In this document: piece by piece, positions 46,861 to 58,743 of the stretch
Layout: every line of letters begins with the position of its first letter
Position numbering within the stretch: the first letter of the stretch is position 1
Source of the DNA: Narthecium ossifragum
Taxonomy: Eukaryota > Streptophyta > Magnoliopsida > Dioscoreales > Nartheciaceae
NCBI GenBank assembly: GCA_963920575.1
Contig: OY986973.1
Span: forward strand, 14,680,062-14,744,061
Length of the DNA: 64,000 bases
Direction of reading: 5' to 3'
The notes under the pieces: generated by a model
Database searches by the model: none
What the model saw: only the letters and a program-made list of their open reading frames with translations
What the model was told of the DNA's origin: nothing
Made by a program: the position numbers and the translations under genes

Positions 46861-48666
46861 TGATGTCGCTCAAATGTGTCACGCACAGCGGTCGCGGTGC
46901 AGTACAACATAAGGGAGGTCGAATCCCACAGAGAGACAAGCAGGAAAGATCCAGAAATACAAATAACAATGAATTGAAGACAAACGAGAACTAAAGATTA
47001 ACTAAATTAGATCAAAGGATTTAATGATAATATAAGGTTAACTAAAGATATTAGGCTTTTGATAAGGCTAGGCATCGAGAATCACTTCACTCGGATTTAG
47101 GTTCTTCTCTTCTCAACGGTTCATATAATACTCAGTTAAGGGATTCACATCCCAATCGCCTTAACCGGAAGATATAGAATTATGAATCTGATAAAATATA
47201 TAAATGTATCTTCCTACGATTGGTTCTTCCTTTTTATAGTTCTAACTTCATCCAACCAAACCTAAGAATACACGATACCGGCTGTCACTACAGGCAACGC
47301 GCAGCAAAAGTTCATCGGGACAAAGCCCTAATTCTAACCGGATCTCTAAGAATACACAATACCAACTCTCACAATCGGCAATGCATAGCAAAGATCTCAT
47401 GGTATAGAGCCCCAACCTTATCTAACTAGATCCCTAAGAATACACAATACCAGCTGTCACTACGGGCAATGCATAACAAAGGTCTCACGAGACTCGGTAG
47501 GAGAATCAAAGGAGATAACTATGGGATCACAATATCATAAAAGAAGCATGACTGGATTTATAATAATGTTTAACCACAAAGCAATCTGTGAAGATCCAAT
47601 ACATAAGAAGAGTTTAACAATAAAGATTAAAAACTATGAACCATTGTTGAAGAAGAAGCCCTAGTCCTCGCTAGATCATCCGTCCGCCATGCCCGCGGAT
47701 TACTCGGCCATGGATGGAGATTCCTCCATCTTCTTCCTTTGGGAAACACCCAGAAAATAGCCTCCAAAAACGTCCAAGAAGTCCCCCTCAAACCCTAAAA
47801 AGAGTCCTATTTATAGCCCCAAAGTCTCTCCATCAACAGATTTGATCTAAATCGTTGATTTAATTCACTGGGAACGTCCGATCGATCCTCCTCGGGATGT
47901 TGGATCGATCGGTCTCATTAAAATCTTCAACTTCTATGTACGCCCGTGTCCGATCGATCGGACTAATGGAGTCGGATCGATCGATTTCGTAAAAATCCTC
48001 CGTCTCTGGCTATTCCCGAGTCCGATCGATGGATGGATCGATCGAACTGTGCTCCTCTAAAAAGCATACGTTCTGTCAACCTTTAATTCCCAAGTCCGAT
48101 CGATCGGAATATGAGTGTTGGATCGATCGGTTGAGTAAAAATCCGTTGTTTTTGGCTTTTCCCGAGTCCGATCGATCGGACCATTGGTGTCGGATCGATC
48201 GGACCCCATAGGAGGGATGGATGGATCGATCGGACCATGTTCAGCCAAAAAACACATGTTTTGTCACGATTCTGCGTGGTCCGATCGATCGGCGGATCGC
48301 TCGGACTTCCAGCTTATTTTCTGTTCTGCCATTCAGACTGCGCCATCGGTACTAAACTTGCCGTAACTTCCTCTAGAAACCTCGGAATCACGAACCGTAA
48401 AATTCTCCAGAATCTAGACTTCAAGAACTTTCCAACCATATGTGGCACATCATCTGGTTCTTCATGAGCAGGTACAGATTAATTTTTGAAGTTGATCCAT
48501 ATACTCTTTTCAGCTTCTTTTAACCCCAATTTCCTGCATTTTCCAAACAACCATGTGAAGCAACATATAGATGTAAAAATAGTAATAAAGATGTTGATTA
48601 AGGATAATAATCTAGCAATTGAGATGGTTATAAGACTGTTCAGAGTGCACTTTCATGCACTCATCA
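46861..48666 (-). repeat. Solo LTR, probably of a Tat/Ogre- or Athila-like family, TSD GGACT
   Basis: Left end TGATGTCGCTCAAATG and right end GCACTCATCA. GGACT flanks it at 46856-46860 and 48667-48671. A minus-strand TATAAATAGG (about 47806-47815) sets the orientation. Near the minus-strand end it reads CTCTGTGGGATTCGACCTCC, a pattern known from LTR ends of Tat/Athila-type Ty3/gypsy elements; family assignment rests on that alone. It carries a TCCGATCGATCGGA repeat array (47875-48310). Confidence 0.82.
47875..48310. repeat. TCCGATCGATCGGA palindrome array
   Basis: About ten copies of the GATCGATC core in a longer repeat of roughly 100 bp that includes TTTTCCCGAGTCCGATCGATC and GTAAAAATCC. 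It lies upstream of the minus-strand TATA box, the same relative place as the first array in LTR-C. Confidence 0.8.
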
Positions 48667-50822
48667 GGACTTCGGCAGGGAGATCCTCTGTCTCCGTTCC
48701 TTTTCATCCTGGGTCAAGTTGTCCTCTCCACCACCCTGGAGGCGGAGGTGGGCGGGCTTGGGGGGCTGAATTTTCCTCAAGATCGACTGAGAGTCTCGCA
48801 TCTTATTCATGCTGACGACTGCTTCTTAGTCTCAGATGCATCTATTGCTGAAGCCCAGAATATCATCTGGATTTTTAAGTGGTATCATGCCTTATCTGGT
48901 ATGGAATTAAATCCTCTTAAATCCAGTGTACTTTTCTCCCCATCGATCCCTACTGGTAGAAGGCTTCGTATCAGTCGTAGACTACACATGGCTGAGGAAA
49001 AAGGTACCTGGAAATACCTTGGCGTACCCCTCTCTGCTTCCAAACTCAGAGCAAGGGACTTCTCCTTCCTTATTGATAGAGTCTCAGCCAGGCTCTCCCG
49101 TTGGGGAGGAGCAAGAGTTGCCATGCCTGGACGTGTGGTGCTATATCGTCATGTCATTCAATCTCTACCTGTCCACTGCATGTTGGCTACTGATATTCCC
49201 ATCGGCATCCTACAAAAAATTGAAAAGATGGGGAGATCTTTTCTCTGGGAAGGTAAAAGGTTTGGACTTTCCGTGGTGAGGTGGAAGACTATCTGTTCTC
49301 AGATCGAGGACGGCGGCTTGGGTTTCAGAGATCTTAAAATTTGGCAGAGGGCTCTACGTGTGCTCAGGGCTTCCAAACTTATCTCAACAGAGGAGTCTCT
49401 TTGGAAAAAGATCGTTACTGCCAAGTACAGATGGAGATCCAGGTTGCCCTCATCTTTACCACCTAAAGATGCATCTCCGGCTTGGCGTAGTATCTGTCGG
49501 GCTACCAAAACTCTGAGGGAGGGGATTAGATGGACCCCTACGGTTGGCAGTAGAGTCCATTTCCTCAAGGATTGGTGGTGTCTTGATCTACCTTTAAATC
49601 GCAAACCCACCTTCCTTAACGTTGAAAGGTTGTCTGATCGTTGCCTTTTGGGGAAACTTATCAGGTCTGATGGATGCTGGCGTAGGCGAAAGTTGCTCAG
49701 TTTATTCCCCCCCTCCCTTGTGAATTCTATAACATCCATGGTTATCCTTCCGGTTGGCTCTCCTGATAAGGCAACATGGACCTTTGATACCAAAGGATCT
49801 TTCTCTTCCTCTTCCTTATATCTCCACTTATACTCACTACAACCTAAAGATGTATCCCATTTTGGCGAGGCTAGATGGCAGCAAGTTTGGAGGGGACCTT
49901 TTGGTCCTAGGATAAAATTATTCCTTTGGAGAGTGCTCCACTCTAAGATACCTACCATGTTGTCTCTTTTCAGAGTTGGTGCAAGCCAAGACTCAAATTG
50001 GCCAAGGTGTAGAACTCAGACGGATACTTTTGACCACCTTTTTTTTTTTTGGACTGCCCAGCTTCACAAGCAGTCTGGGAGTGTGTTTTCCGATCTGACC
50101 CTCCCTTCATTCAGCAGAAAAGATGGTACGGATGGCGTGATATTCTATTATCATCCTCATCTTCGGATTCCTCTATTGTCAGACGCTCCAAGATTGGTTA
50201 TACCTTCTGGGAACTTTGGAAGGATCGTAATAGATGGGCTTACGATGCATCTGGAGACTCTCCACGGGAGGTTGCGAGACGTTCTCTTTGGTTTTCTAAG
50301 GAGTGGAGGTTGCAGTTGAAGAATGACACAAGTATTGTTGGCTCTTCATCTGCTAGCCAGTCGGATTGGATGAATGTCAGAACTGATGCGGCTTTTTTAG
50401 CGGGCACCCCCCCTGATATGGCGGGTTTTGGGATTGTGGCTATGGATCATTTGGGATCGGTACTATGGGCTGCATGTGACAGAGCTACATGTAACTCTGT
50501 TATGGAAGCAGAACTTAGGAGTTTTGGGAGGGGAGTTGATCTCGCGCGCTCTGCCGGCTTCAAATATGTCTCCTTTCAACTGGATGCCCGGGATGTTGTT
50601 GACTGTCTCAATGGGCGTCGGCATTGGCCCAATGATCTTCGTAATGTTGCTCAACGGATCATTTGGAATGTGGCGCAGTTTCCGGGTGTTATTATCTCCT
50701 GCATTCCGCGTGCTTCCAACGCAGCGGCAGATGGCTTGGCGAGGATGGGGCTCTCTCAGCCTCCCCCTGCTTTCTGGACCTTTGACCCTGGCAGTGGTGG
50801 TCCAGTTCCTATGGGCTTCTAA
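48667..50822 (+). pseudogene. LINE ORF2: rest of RT, zf-RVT and RNase H
   Basis: Resumes with SGLRQGDPLSPFLFIL. The RT active site reads HADDCFLVSD, with His in place of the Tyr or Phe usually before ADD. Then follow KYLGVPLSASKLRARDFS, SFLWEGKRFGLSVVRWKTIC, GPRIKLFLWRVLHSKIP and, after a frameshift in a T13 run (50039-50051), an RNase H domain (VRTDAAFLAGTPPDMAGFGI, VMEAELRSFGRG, FQLDARDVVDC, IPRASNAAADGLARMG). Stop at 50820-50822. It is well preserved except for the frameshift and the LTR insertion. Confidence 0.9.
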
Positions 50823-50887
50823 GTCATTGTAGTTTCTTTTTCTATGTACTGCTTTCTTAGCCTCTGGCTTAATTTATAAAAAAAAAA

Positions 50888-51090
50888 CATATAAAATTAA
50901 CTTATTATATTTTGTATGGGCCGGGGGTATTTAAGTCTTTCCAATCAGAACTTACGTGTGGTTAAGTTGTCATATATAATGGTCATTAACAGAAAACAAC
51001 AGCGTATATATGTGGGTTTTTGAACAAAAAAACATGGAGATAGCACATGTCATATTGCTGTAAATACCAATTAAGTGGGATAGTTTTGCT
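50888..51090. other. Spacer between LINE tail and PPR gene
   Basis: AT-rich, no gene. A possible splice acceptor TTTTGCTGCAG (about 51082-51092) lies before the first PPR-like codons. Confidence 0.4.
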
Positions 51091-51196
51091 GCAGATTTGT
51101 GAAATCTCTCAGCCCAATGTTGTATCATGGTCTATGATGATTTGAGGCTATGCCCAGATTGGTAATCTTAGAGCAGCCGTAGTATTGCTTAGAAGC

Positions 51197-52960
51197 ATGC
51201 AGCTTTGCAAAGTTTGTGAGTTTGGAGATGAGGAAGCTCTACTTCCAAATAAATTTACTCTTGGAAGCCTTCTTAGGGGATGTGCTCAAGCGAAGGATTC
51301 AAGAATCGGAGTTCAGATTCATTGTAGTGCTATTAAATTTGGAGTTGAATTTGACAACTTCATCGCCGTTGCTCTGATCAATTTGTATGCAAAGTTTGGG
51401 ATGGTGCAAGGATCGTGGAGGGTGTTTGATCAGACTGCAGAAAAAGATGTGGTGGCTTATAGTAGTATGATCACTTGTTTGGCTAACAGTGGGCAGCCTC
51501 GATTCCAGAATGCCGCATTCGGGCTTTTTAACGACATGATCTGCAGTGGTGTTTGGCCTATAGATGTTACTTTCACGAGTCTTGTGAAGGTTTTCGATGA
51601 ACCCAAGAAGCTTGATCAGGCAAAGCAGGTGCATGGCTGCATTGTGAAGCTCGGCATTGAAGTAGATGATCTCCTGGGAAGTGCTTTGATAGCAATGTAT
51701 GGGAGGTGTGCCAGACTAGATGAGGCAGTTAGGCTGTCTTCGAGGTTTAATCTTGACATGGTTTCGCGAACTTCACTTCTAGTGGCTTACATGCAAAATG
51801 GATTATACATGCAGGCCATCGATTTTTTCCGGGGATCGATAGCAGCAAAGATGGTGATCGATCCCTTCGTCGTTGCTAGTGTTTTAGGGGCTTGCCCTGC
51901 AATAGAAGAACTGGGCCTTGGAAAAGAGATTCATGCTTACACTATTCGAAATAGTTTCTCATGGGATTCTTCGGTTGCCAATGCTCTGATTACATGCTAT
52001 GGTAGATGCGGCGACATTCGAAAGGCAGAGATGGTGTTTCAGATGACACAAGATAGGGATATAATATCCTGGACAGCTTTGATTACTAGCTATTGTCAGA
52101 ATGGTTTTGGAGAAGAAGCTCTGTTCTTGTTTCAGCAAGTGCTACGAGAACGGTTAAGGCCGCCGATCTTCTGCATCACAGGTGCAATACGGGCATCTTC
52201 TACAATAGCAAGTCTCTCAGTAGGGCGACAGATCCATTCAAGAACCGTGAAAATGGGAATTGATGATTGCCTTTCTGTAAAGAATTCTCTGATCACAATG
52301 TATGCCAAGTGTGGGAGTATAGAGATGGCAACTAGAGTCTTTGATTCTATGGCCATTAGAGACACCATCTCTTGGAATGCATTGATCACAGGTTTTTCAC
52401 ATCATGGGCTCGAGAAAGAAACTCTGGAACTGTTCTCTCAGATGCAGAAGAGTGGCAGCAAACCTGATGAATACACTTTCATGGGAATTCTAACTTCTTG
52501 CAGCCGAGTAGGACTCATTGCGGAGGGTTGCAAATACTTCGAATTGATGAGCACAGCATATCATCTGGAGCCTAAAATGGAACACTACTCTTGTATGGTA
52601 GATTTATTTGGACGGGCAGGTAAGGTTCATGATGCCTTACAGTTCATTAAGTCTATGCCATGTGATCCGGATCAATTAATCTGGGACACATTTGTTGCAT
52701 CATGCAATTTCCATGGAAATATGGAACTTGCAGAGTTTGCTGTGAGAAGATCTTTGACAAATATGAGAGTAGATGACCATTCCCCTTGCATTACATTGCC
52801 AAGCATCCCTGATTCAAAAAGTATGTTGGATGGGAAGCCTTTTGCTCATCCTCTGATGAAGGATCGATGCACATTGAAGGAGCCTACAAGACGTCGGGAA
52901 GAAGTTCTTTTGTTGTCGGTAGACTCAGTTACTAGTTTGCAAGCTGGAGGAACTCGATGA
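51197..52960 (+). CDS. PLS-type pentatricopeptide-repeat protein, probably a truncated gene
   Basis: From the first in-frame ATG (51197) the frame gives 587 residues. PPR repeats run through most of it: VALINLYAKFGMVQGSWRVF, SALIAMYGRCARLDEAVRL, NALITCYGRCGDIRKAEMVF, SLITMYAKCGSIEMATRVF, WNALITGFSHHGLEKETLEL, then CMVDLFGRAGKVHDALQFI as an E1-like motif. No DYW domain is present. Such proteins bind organelle RNA and act in editing or processing. PPR-like codons continue upstream of the ATG (PNVVSWSMMI, from about 51113) but are separated by an in-frame TGA at 51146-51148. The C-terminus is abnormal: the E2 region (DDHSPCITLPSIPDSKSML) degenerates and ends without its usual sequence. I think it is a decaying gene or pseudogene, but it stays open over 1.76 kb. 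Confidence 0.75.
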   Translation: MQLCKVCEFGDEEALLPNKFTLGSLLRGCAQAKDSRIGVQIHCSAIKFGVEFDNFIAVALINLYAKFGMVQGSWRVFDQTAEKDVVAYSSMITCLANSGQPRFQNAAFGLFNDMICSGVWPIDVTFTSLVKVFDEPKKLDQAKQVHGCIVKLGIEVDDLLGSALIAMYGRCARLDEAVRLSSRFNLDMVSRTSLLVAYMQNGLYMQAIDFFRGSIAAKMVIDPFVVASVLGACPAIEELGLGKEIHAYTIRNSFSWDSSVANALITCYGRCGDIRKAEMVFQMTQDRDIISWTALITSYCQNGFGEEALFLFQQVLRERLRPPIFCITGAIRASSTIASLSVGRQIHSRTVKMGIDDCLSVKNSLITMYAKCGSIEMATRVFDSMAIRDTISWNALITGFSHHGLEKETLELFSQMQKSGSKPDEYTFMGILTSCSRVGLIAEGCKYFELMSTAYHLEPKMEHYSCMVDLFGRAGKVHDALQFIKSMPCDPDQLIWDTFVASCNFHGNMELAEFAVRRSLTNMRVDDHSPCITLPSIPDSKSMLDGKPFAHPLMKDRCTLKEPTRRREEVLLLSVDSVTSLQAGGTR

Positions 52961-54561
52961 AATAGAACAGAGCTCATTTAGCATGGTGTTAGACGCCAAT
53001 TCAGAATTGGCGCCCCCTTTCTATTACATGAAAGGTTGTCTCTAACATCTGCATTCCTTTGGTCTGTAGACAACGTACAATTTCAAGCCATGAAAGATTT
53101 CATAATTGTTTTCTCAGGAACTCTGACTGCAACTATTCATGAGATTCAAGGGACTTACAAGCAGATTCTACCAAATAGATTCAATGCTAACCAGTCAAGC
53201 ATGTTCAAGCCATGACAACTGCAACTTTACCCGATCATTTTGAATTGGATCACATGCTATTGCTTTAAACCAGATTGCCAAAGAGAACTTTAGACAGAAT
53301 TGATCCATATTTATGGGGATAGCAGATCATGGAACTCCATAAAGATCAAACAGATTTTGTCAGACAATTACTTCTGAGGGTATCTGATCTACGACACAGG
53401 CGAAGGCCATGGACATGCATGTTTACTACTTACTAGGCCAGCTTCAGATTACTGGAAACAGCAGGATTGATAACAGCGGATTGAGCTATGCAGGAACGCC
53501 GCACTTGCAGAAGATTCCTTCTCTTTAACAGATGTAAGATAGTATTAACTCCATGCGCTAAACTTCACCAGGTGCCATGCTTCTCTTTTTGTTCACACGA
53601 CATATAACTGAGGCCTTCTTGGATAAGTTCGAATGCCCCAGTATGGGAGATGCAAATTTGATCACTTTTCATATGGATATGGATGACAATTTTATATCAG
53701 CTCAAAAGCCTTAACTGAACAACAATATTTGGACTATCTTATCCAATTTTCCATTCTAAATGAGCTCATGAAGTGTACAGAGATTTAATCTGCAGTCAGG
53801 ATGCAGCTATGACCCCCACGGTTTCGTATGTTATTCCTTTACAATATATTGTGCATTTATCCACACCATCATTTAATTTCAGAAATCGAGTGATACGAAG
53901 CACATTTCTAGTTCTTTCAATGTTGAATGATTTGTGCGTTTGGGTATGCTTTACCAAATCGAGCGACATTATTTACATGCAAACCTCACAAAGCAACCTT
54001 ATTTAATGATTGGAATGCCATGATCATGGGGATATTCATTGAAATTTGGATAAAATTAAAAACACAATTGGAACAGTCATCCTATGTACATATAATCTCA
54101 TTTTATATGCAAAGGGGTAAAATCCACTTTTGGTACCTTTGAGATTGATGTTGTGATAATATAGTACCTTAAGTTTAAACTTGCTCATCCTCTTGTTCCT
54201 TCTTCCCAAGCCTGGTCCTCCCTCCCGCCATCTTCTACTCTCCCTCTCCATTGCCTTCTCTTCTCTTCTCCATTTCCGGTTTCTCCTTTATTCTTTCATG
54301 ACTCATCCATTTCCACTGCCTCATCTCCTCCCTTTCCACTGCCTACTCTTCTCTTCTCCCTTATTCGTTCATCTCTCCTCTCTATCAACTGCCTCCTCTT
54401 TTTTACCTTCGATCGTCGCAGTTTTCTTCGCCAAAATAGTACACCGGAGAGAGCTCTCCACACATGCAAGGCGATGAGAAGCGTTCCGCTGCATTGCCAC
54501 TTCAACGGACGGGTTATAATCATGAATGCGATGCTGCCACTTCAACCCGATGCACCTGTAC
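52961..54561. other. No gene seen
   Basis: Downstream of the PPR frame. Mostly unique-looking AT-rich DNA, with a pyrimidine-rich stretch (54180-54430). It may hold the PPR 3' UTR, but no motif settles that. Confidence 0.5.
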
Positions 54562-56371
54562 TGTGAGGACCTGCCCCTCTACCCCTGTGTCTCGCTGCAG
54601 ACCGCAAGGGCAATTTGGTAAATTGCGCCTTGTTGGTTTGTTTCACACCCGCGTGTGCACACACTGGCCTTGATTGTGTTAAATGCTTGTTTAGAATGGC
54701 TAGGTGGACCCGGGATCGTAAGATCCCAGCTCGGGCGCGCGAAAGCTTGCCTTTGGGTAGCTGACGGCCCTTGAGCGATCGATCGCTCCTTGGGGCGATC
54801 GGTCGGACTCGTGAGCAAGTCGGTGGGTTTTGATCCGGGGCGAGAACGATCGATCGCTCCTTGGAGCGACCGATCGGACTCGCGTCGGTGGCTTTTCTGC
54901 TTCGCGAGGACAGCCACCGCTGGCCGTCGCTCTCCTCTGTTAGAGGAGGGAATACTTCCCCTCCCGTCCCCACACTTTTTCCCCCTTCCTCCGGCTGTCC
55001 CCTCCCCCTTTTCCCCCTATTTCTTCCCCTTCCCTTCCTCCGTTCTCCCTCCTCCGGCCATCTTTTCCGGCGTTCTAAGGCTCGTTAGATCCGTGACAGC
55101 GAGAGGAAGATCCCTGAAGAGGTTTGGAGACTTGTTGGTGATCAAATCGCAGGGAATCAACCAAGGAAAGCGCAGCTAGGTAGGGTTATACCTACTGTGT
55201 TCATTTCCTGTTTTCTCTAGATCTAGCCGTTGGATCTTGTTGATCCTTATTTTGTTGGATTCCTTATGCCTATTAGAATAACTGACTTAAGTTTCATATC
55301 AATCAGTTGAGATTTGAGTAGGTTTTATGCATCATTAGTCTCGGATTTCTGGTTTTCTGCTGTTCTTGAGAAACAGCCGGCTTGCGGCGAGCTTTTCGGC
55401 CGGCGAGTACATGATCTTGGTTTCTGATAAACATAAGAGTGGTAGATATCTTCATTATCTTTCCATGGCATCTTGTTTCGTAATTTTCCGATTTATTTAC
55501 AATTTGTTATGAATTGTTTTCTGGGGGGCTGCGTTGCAGCAATTAAATTGGTAAGTGAGTTGATTAGCGGTATTGATTTGTATTTTCCCGTTAATCCAAC
55601 CGTTGGATGGTTCTGAATTTTGGATATGATGATCCTGGTATATACACCTACTGGTGGCTATGTTGGATCTTGAATCCGACGTCGTGTGGATGTCGGATTG
55701 ACGGGATCAATTTGCCCATAAGTAGAGGTTTTGGGTGTTTGAATATAATATTATATTTCGGAATATAATATTATATTGTTACTGTTCATTCAGCGGTTTT
55801 CGGGATTGCTTCCCGTTGCAGGAGTTCGCGGTTGACGGTCGTGGTACCGTCGCAATGCCGGGACCCGCTGCGGTTGGTGGTACCGCTGCAGCGATCGAGT
55901 AGACTTATATAATGCTTGACATACTGTTGCATGCTTTGCTTCTTATCTGTGGATGTCATAGCATGCATTTCCCTGTTGTGCATTAGTTGCATTGCTTAGG
56001 GCGTGGGTGATCTTTGAGTCGCCGTCCCGATGCTGGAAGCTCGGACTTAGCCCTAGGACCGGGGTTGGGTAGTTTGGACCCGGTTGGAATTGTGGTGTCC
56101 AGTCGATTTCATGATAGGCTTAGATGACTGGTACACTGGTTACTTGATGATTGTAGAGGTCGTGTCGACCTTGAGTCGGATGCTGAGGTGTAGCCGGTGT
56201 TCCACTGTGTTGACTCTTGAGTGGTGGAGACGGCCCCCTCAGCGGTGCCATTTCCCGCCTGCAGTGTCGGTTGCCTGCATGTGAGTCAGCAGTGTTTGTT
56301 GAGCTTACTGTGTGCTGCTCCTGGGCACCAGGGACACGCGGTGGGGTTATGGGACCCCTGTATACACCCAG
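54562..56371 (+). repeat. Group-D LTR interrupted by E3
   Basis: Starts TGTGAGGACCTGCCCC with the GGT palindrome at 54608-54627 and GAGCGATCGATCGCTC palindromes at 54773-54880. It is colinear with 31964-33960 and stops at TATACACCCAG where E3 begins. Whether it is a solo LTR or the 5' LTR of a larger element cannot be told, because the rest lies beyond E3 and the window. Confidence 0.88.
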
Positions 56372-58671
56372 TGTCGCGCCCCGACCCGCGTAGGCCCAAC
56401 CGGGCCGGGCGACGCGAACCGGAACTTAACCTACTGCGGAAATTTGGCGAGGTTTCCCTCTAATCGTAGTGGTTACCCTAATAAGCATAATCATCCTGTA
56501 ATAAACAACAATTATAAAGCTCAACACACAAAGCTGGAATATAGTACAAATCCTCAAACAGGGAATGTTATACAAAATCGCTCCCGTAGGAGACTATCTA
56601 ACCAAGGTGTACACGGACAGATCACAGCTCCTCAAGCTCCGCCAGACGCCGCCACGTCACCGAACACCTGCCCGGTAGGGGCAACCGAAGAAGAGCTAGC
56701 GCCAGCACCTGCAAAACGCAGCCCGGGTTGGTGTGAGCACTAAGCTCAGCAGGGACACTACACTACGACACTCACAAAGGAAGGGAACACAACAGTGTCG
56801 TCCCCAAGCAAAGCCTAGGTGTATCACAGGGGTCCCATAACCCCACCGGATACCCCTGAGAGCCCCAGTCGTGGTCTTCCAGCGAACTGGTCACACACTG
56901 GGTCACACTCAGTAAGACAGGAAACGGCACTGCCAACTCACGACAGGATCCTGGGCACTGTCGGCGGGTAGCACCGCTGGGTAGTCACACCTGCCACCCA
57001 AGAGTTCTAGAAGGATTGGGTACTGGCTACACCACGACTTGGCTCAAGGCCGACACGACCTCTAAACATCAAGCACAACAGTATTCATGTCCAACTAACC
57101 CTATCATCGAAAAGACTGAATACTACAAATCGAGTCCTGGACCAAGCTACCCGCACGGTCCTAAGAGATAGATCCGGGCTACCCGGAAGCCCCGGATCGG
57201 CAACGCCCTAACAGATGCAACTAATGCACAACACAATGCATGCTATGAACATGCGCAGAAAAGATACATGTAAGCATGCAGCAGGATGTGATGATATAAA
57301 TACAAGGTCTGGGCACGGCACCCTGCCGGCCCGGGGTGGTGAACAGATAAATAAGGTCTAAGGACTGCTGCAGTGGTACCACTACCAACCGCCAGCAGTC
57401 CACACAACACTTGCACCGGGAAACAACCCCGCAAACAACAGTTCACAATGTGCAACAAGTAATGTGGCCCTCGGCGAACGCCGGCGTGAGAGGCTAGGGA
57501 AAGCAGTAGGGCCACCCGCCCGTTTATTCTAAACATCCCGGGAGTCATCACTCCCCCGGTTCACCACTGCCCCTATATAGGGCTAACATGCTTAATGTTA
57601 TGTACAAGGTATAAAACAATAAAGAAAACCAACATACAAAGCCCCTTGGGCAAAACTAGTCAAAACCCTCTCTTCTACCAAAGGATCGATCATCCCCTAG
57701 GGTGGGATCGATCCTCTCAGCAACATAGAGTAAAGCCTCACTGTCGAGACAAAAGGATCGATCCTTCCTCTCAGGAGGATCGATCATTTTCGCGACAGAG
57801 AGCACCCTTCAGATCGCACCACGAGTGATCGATCCTTCCTCACAGGGGGATCGATCCTCTTCGCGACGAAGGACAGCCATGCTCCCCAAGAACCAGGTTC
57901 GATCCTCACCAAGCTCGTGATCGATCCTTCATCGGGCGGAGCATGACCAACCCAGAAGATCGATCCTTCCTCAAGGGAAGATCGATCATGATGGGTTCCG
58001 CGGCGTCCTTCCGGCGAAGAATACCGCCGGAAGAGACAACCAAAAACCACGAAACTCTGGGATCTGATAGATCAGGATCCCAAGAGTCCAAACCCGGTTA
58101 AAACACAAGAAACCAACATGCTAATCACAAGATCTAAGCATTAAACCACAGATCAAACCGGAAAACTCAAAACCCCGAAGAGAGATGTCGGTAGGATCCC
58201 TACCGGAGCAAACGCAGCTTAGATCCAAGCAGCTAGGCCTTGGATCGTCCTCAACGCCTTCGAAAATCCCAAGATCCGAGCTCAAATCGCCGGGTTTTCA
58301 AAAGGATTTGAGGGAAGAAGGTTCGTCTGCTTTATAGGCAAACGAACCGACCTATGAAGGATCGATCCTTACCCAAGGAAGGATCGATCACCTCATGACG
58401 ATCTCACTTGACTTTCTGGCACAAGAGGATCGATCTCTTAGCTAGAGAGGATCCATCCTTTGTGTGCTGAAAGCTAAACTTAGGCGAGAATTCAAGCCTA
58501 AGTCCGGATCTTTCGATCCCGGGTCCCACTAACCATCCTAAGCAAACATTACCACAAACAAGGTCAGTGTGTGTACAAGCGCGAGTGTGGAACTAGCCGA
58601 CAAGGTGCAATTTACCAAATTGCCCTTGCGGTCCACAGCGAGCCACAGGAGGGGAGGGACGGGTCCTCACA
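56372..58671 (-). repeat. E3 3' LTR (group C, complete)
   Basis: 2300 bp from TGTCGCGCCCCGACCC to ACGGGTCCTCACA. It is the reference copy for group C. It has GATCGATC clusters at 57680-57990 and 58350-58460, a TATA box at 58331-58337 (CTATAAA on the minus strand) and the GGT palindrome at 58605-58625. Confidence 0.94.
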
Positions 58672-58743
58672 TCCTATTACCCTTAAAAGAAATATCGTCC
58701 CGAGATTCGATAAAGGTAGGGCTCGGAACAAAGGAAAGCTACA

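Larger units (their letters stand above)
40190..50887 (+). mobile_element. Near full-length L1-type LINE with two solo-LTR insertions
   Basis: ORF1 (40250-44935, interrupted) and ORF2 (44932-50822, interrupted) are followed by a short 3' UTR and a poly(A) run (50878-50887). Removing the solo LTRs at 41368-43835 and 46861-48666 leaves about 6.4 kb, the usual size of a plant L1. The 5' end is uncertain because a Mutator-like element lies directly upstream, and I found no TSD. Confidence 0.88.
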
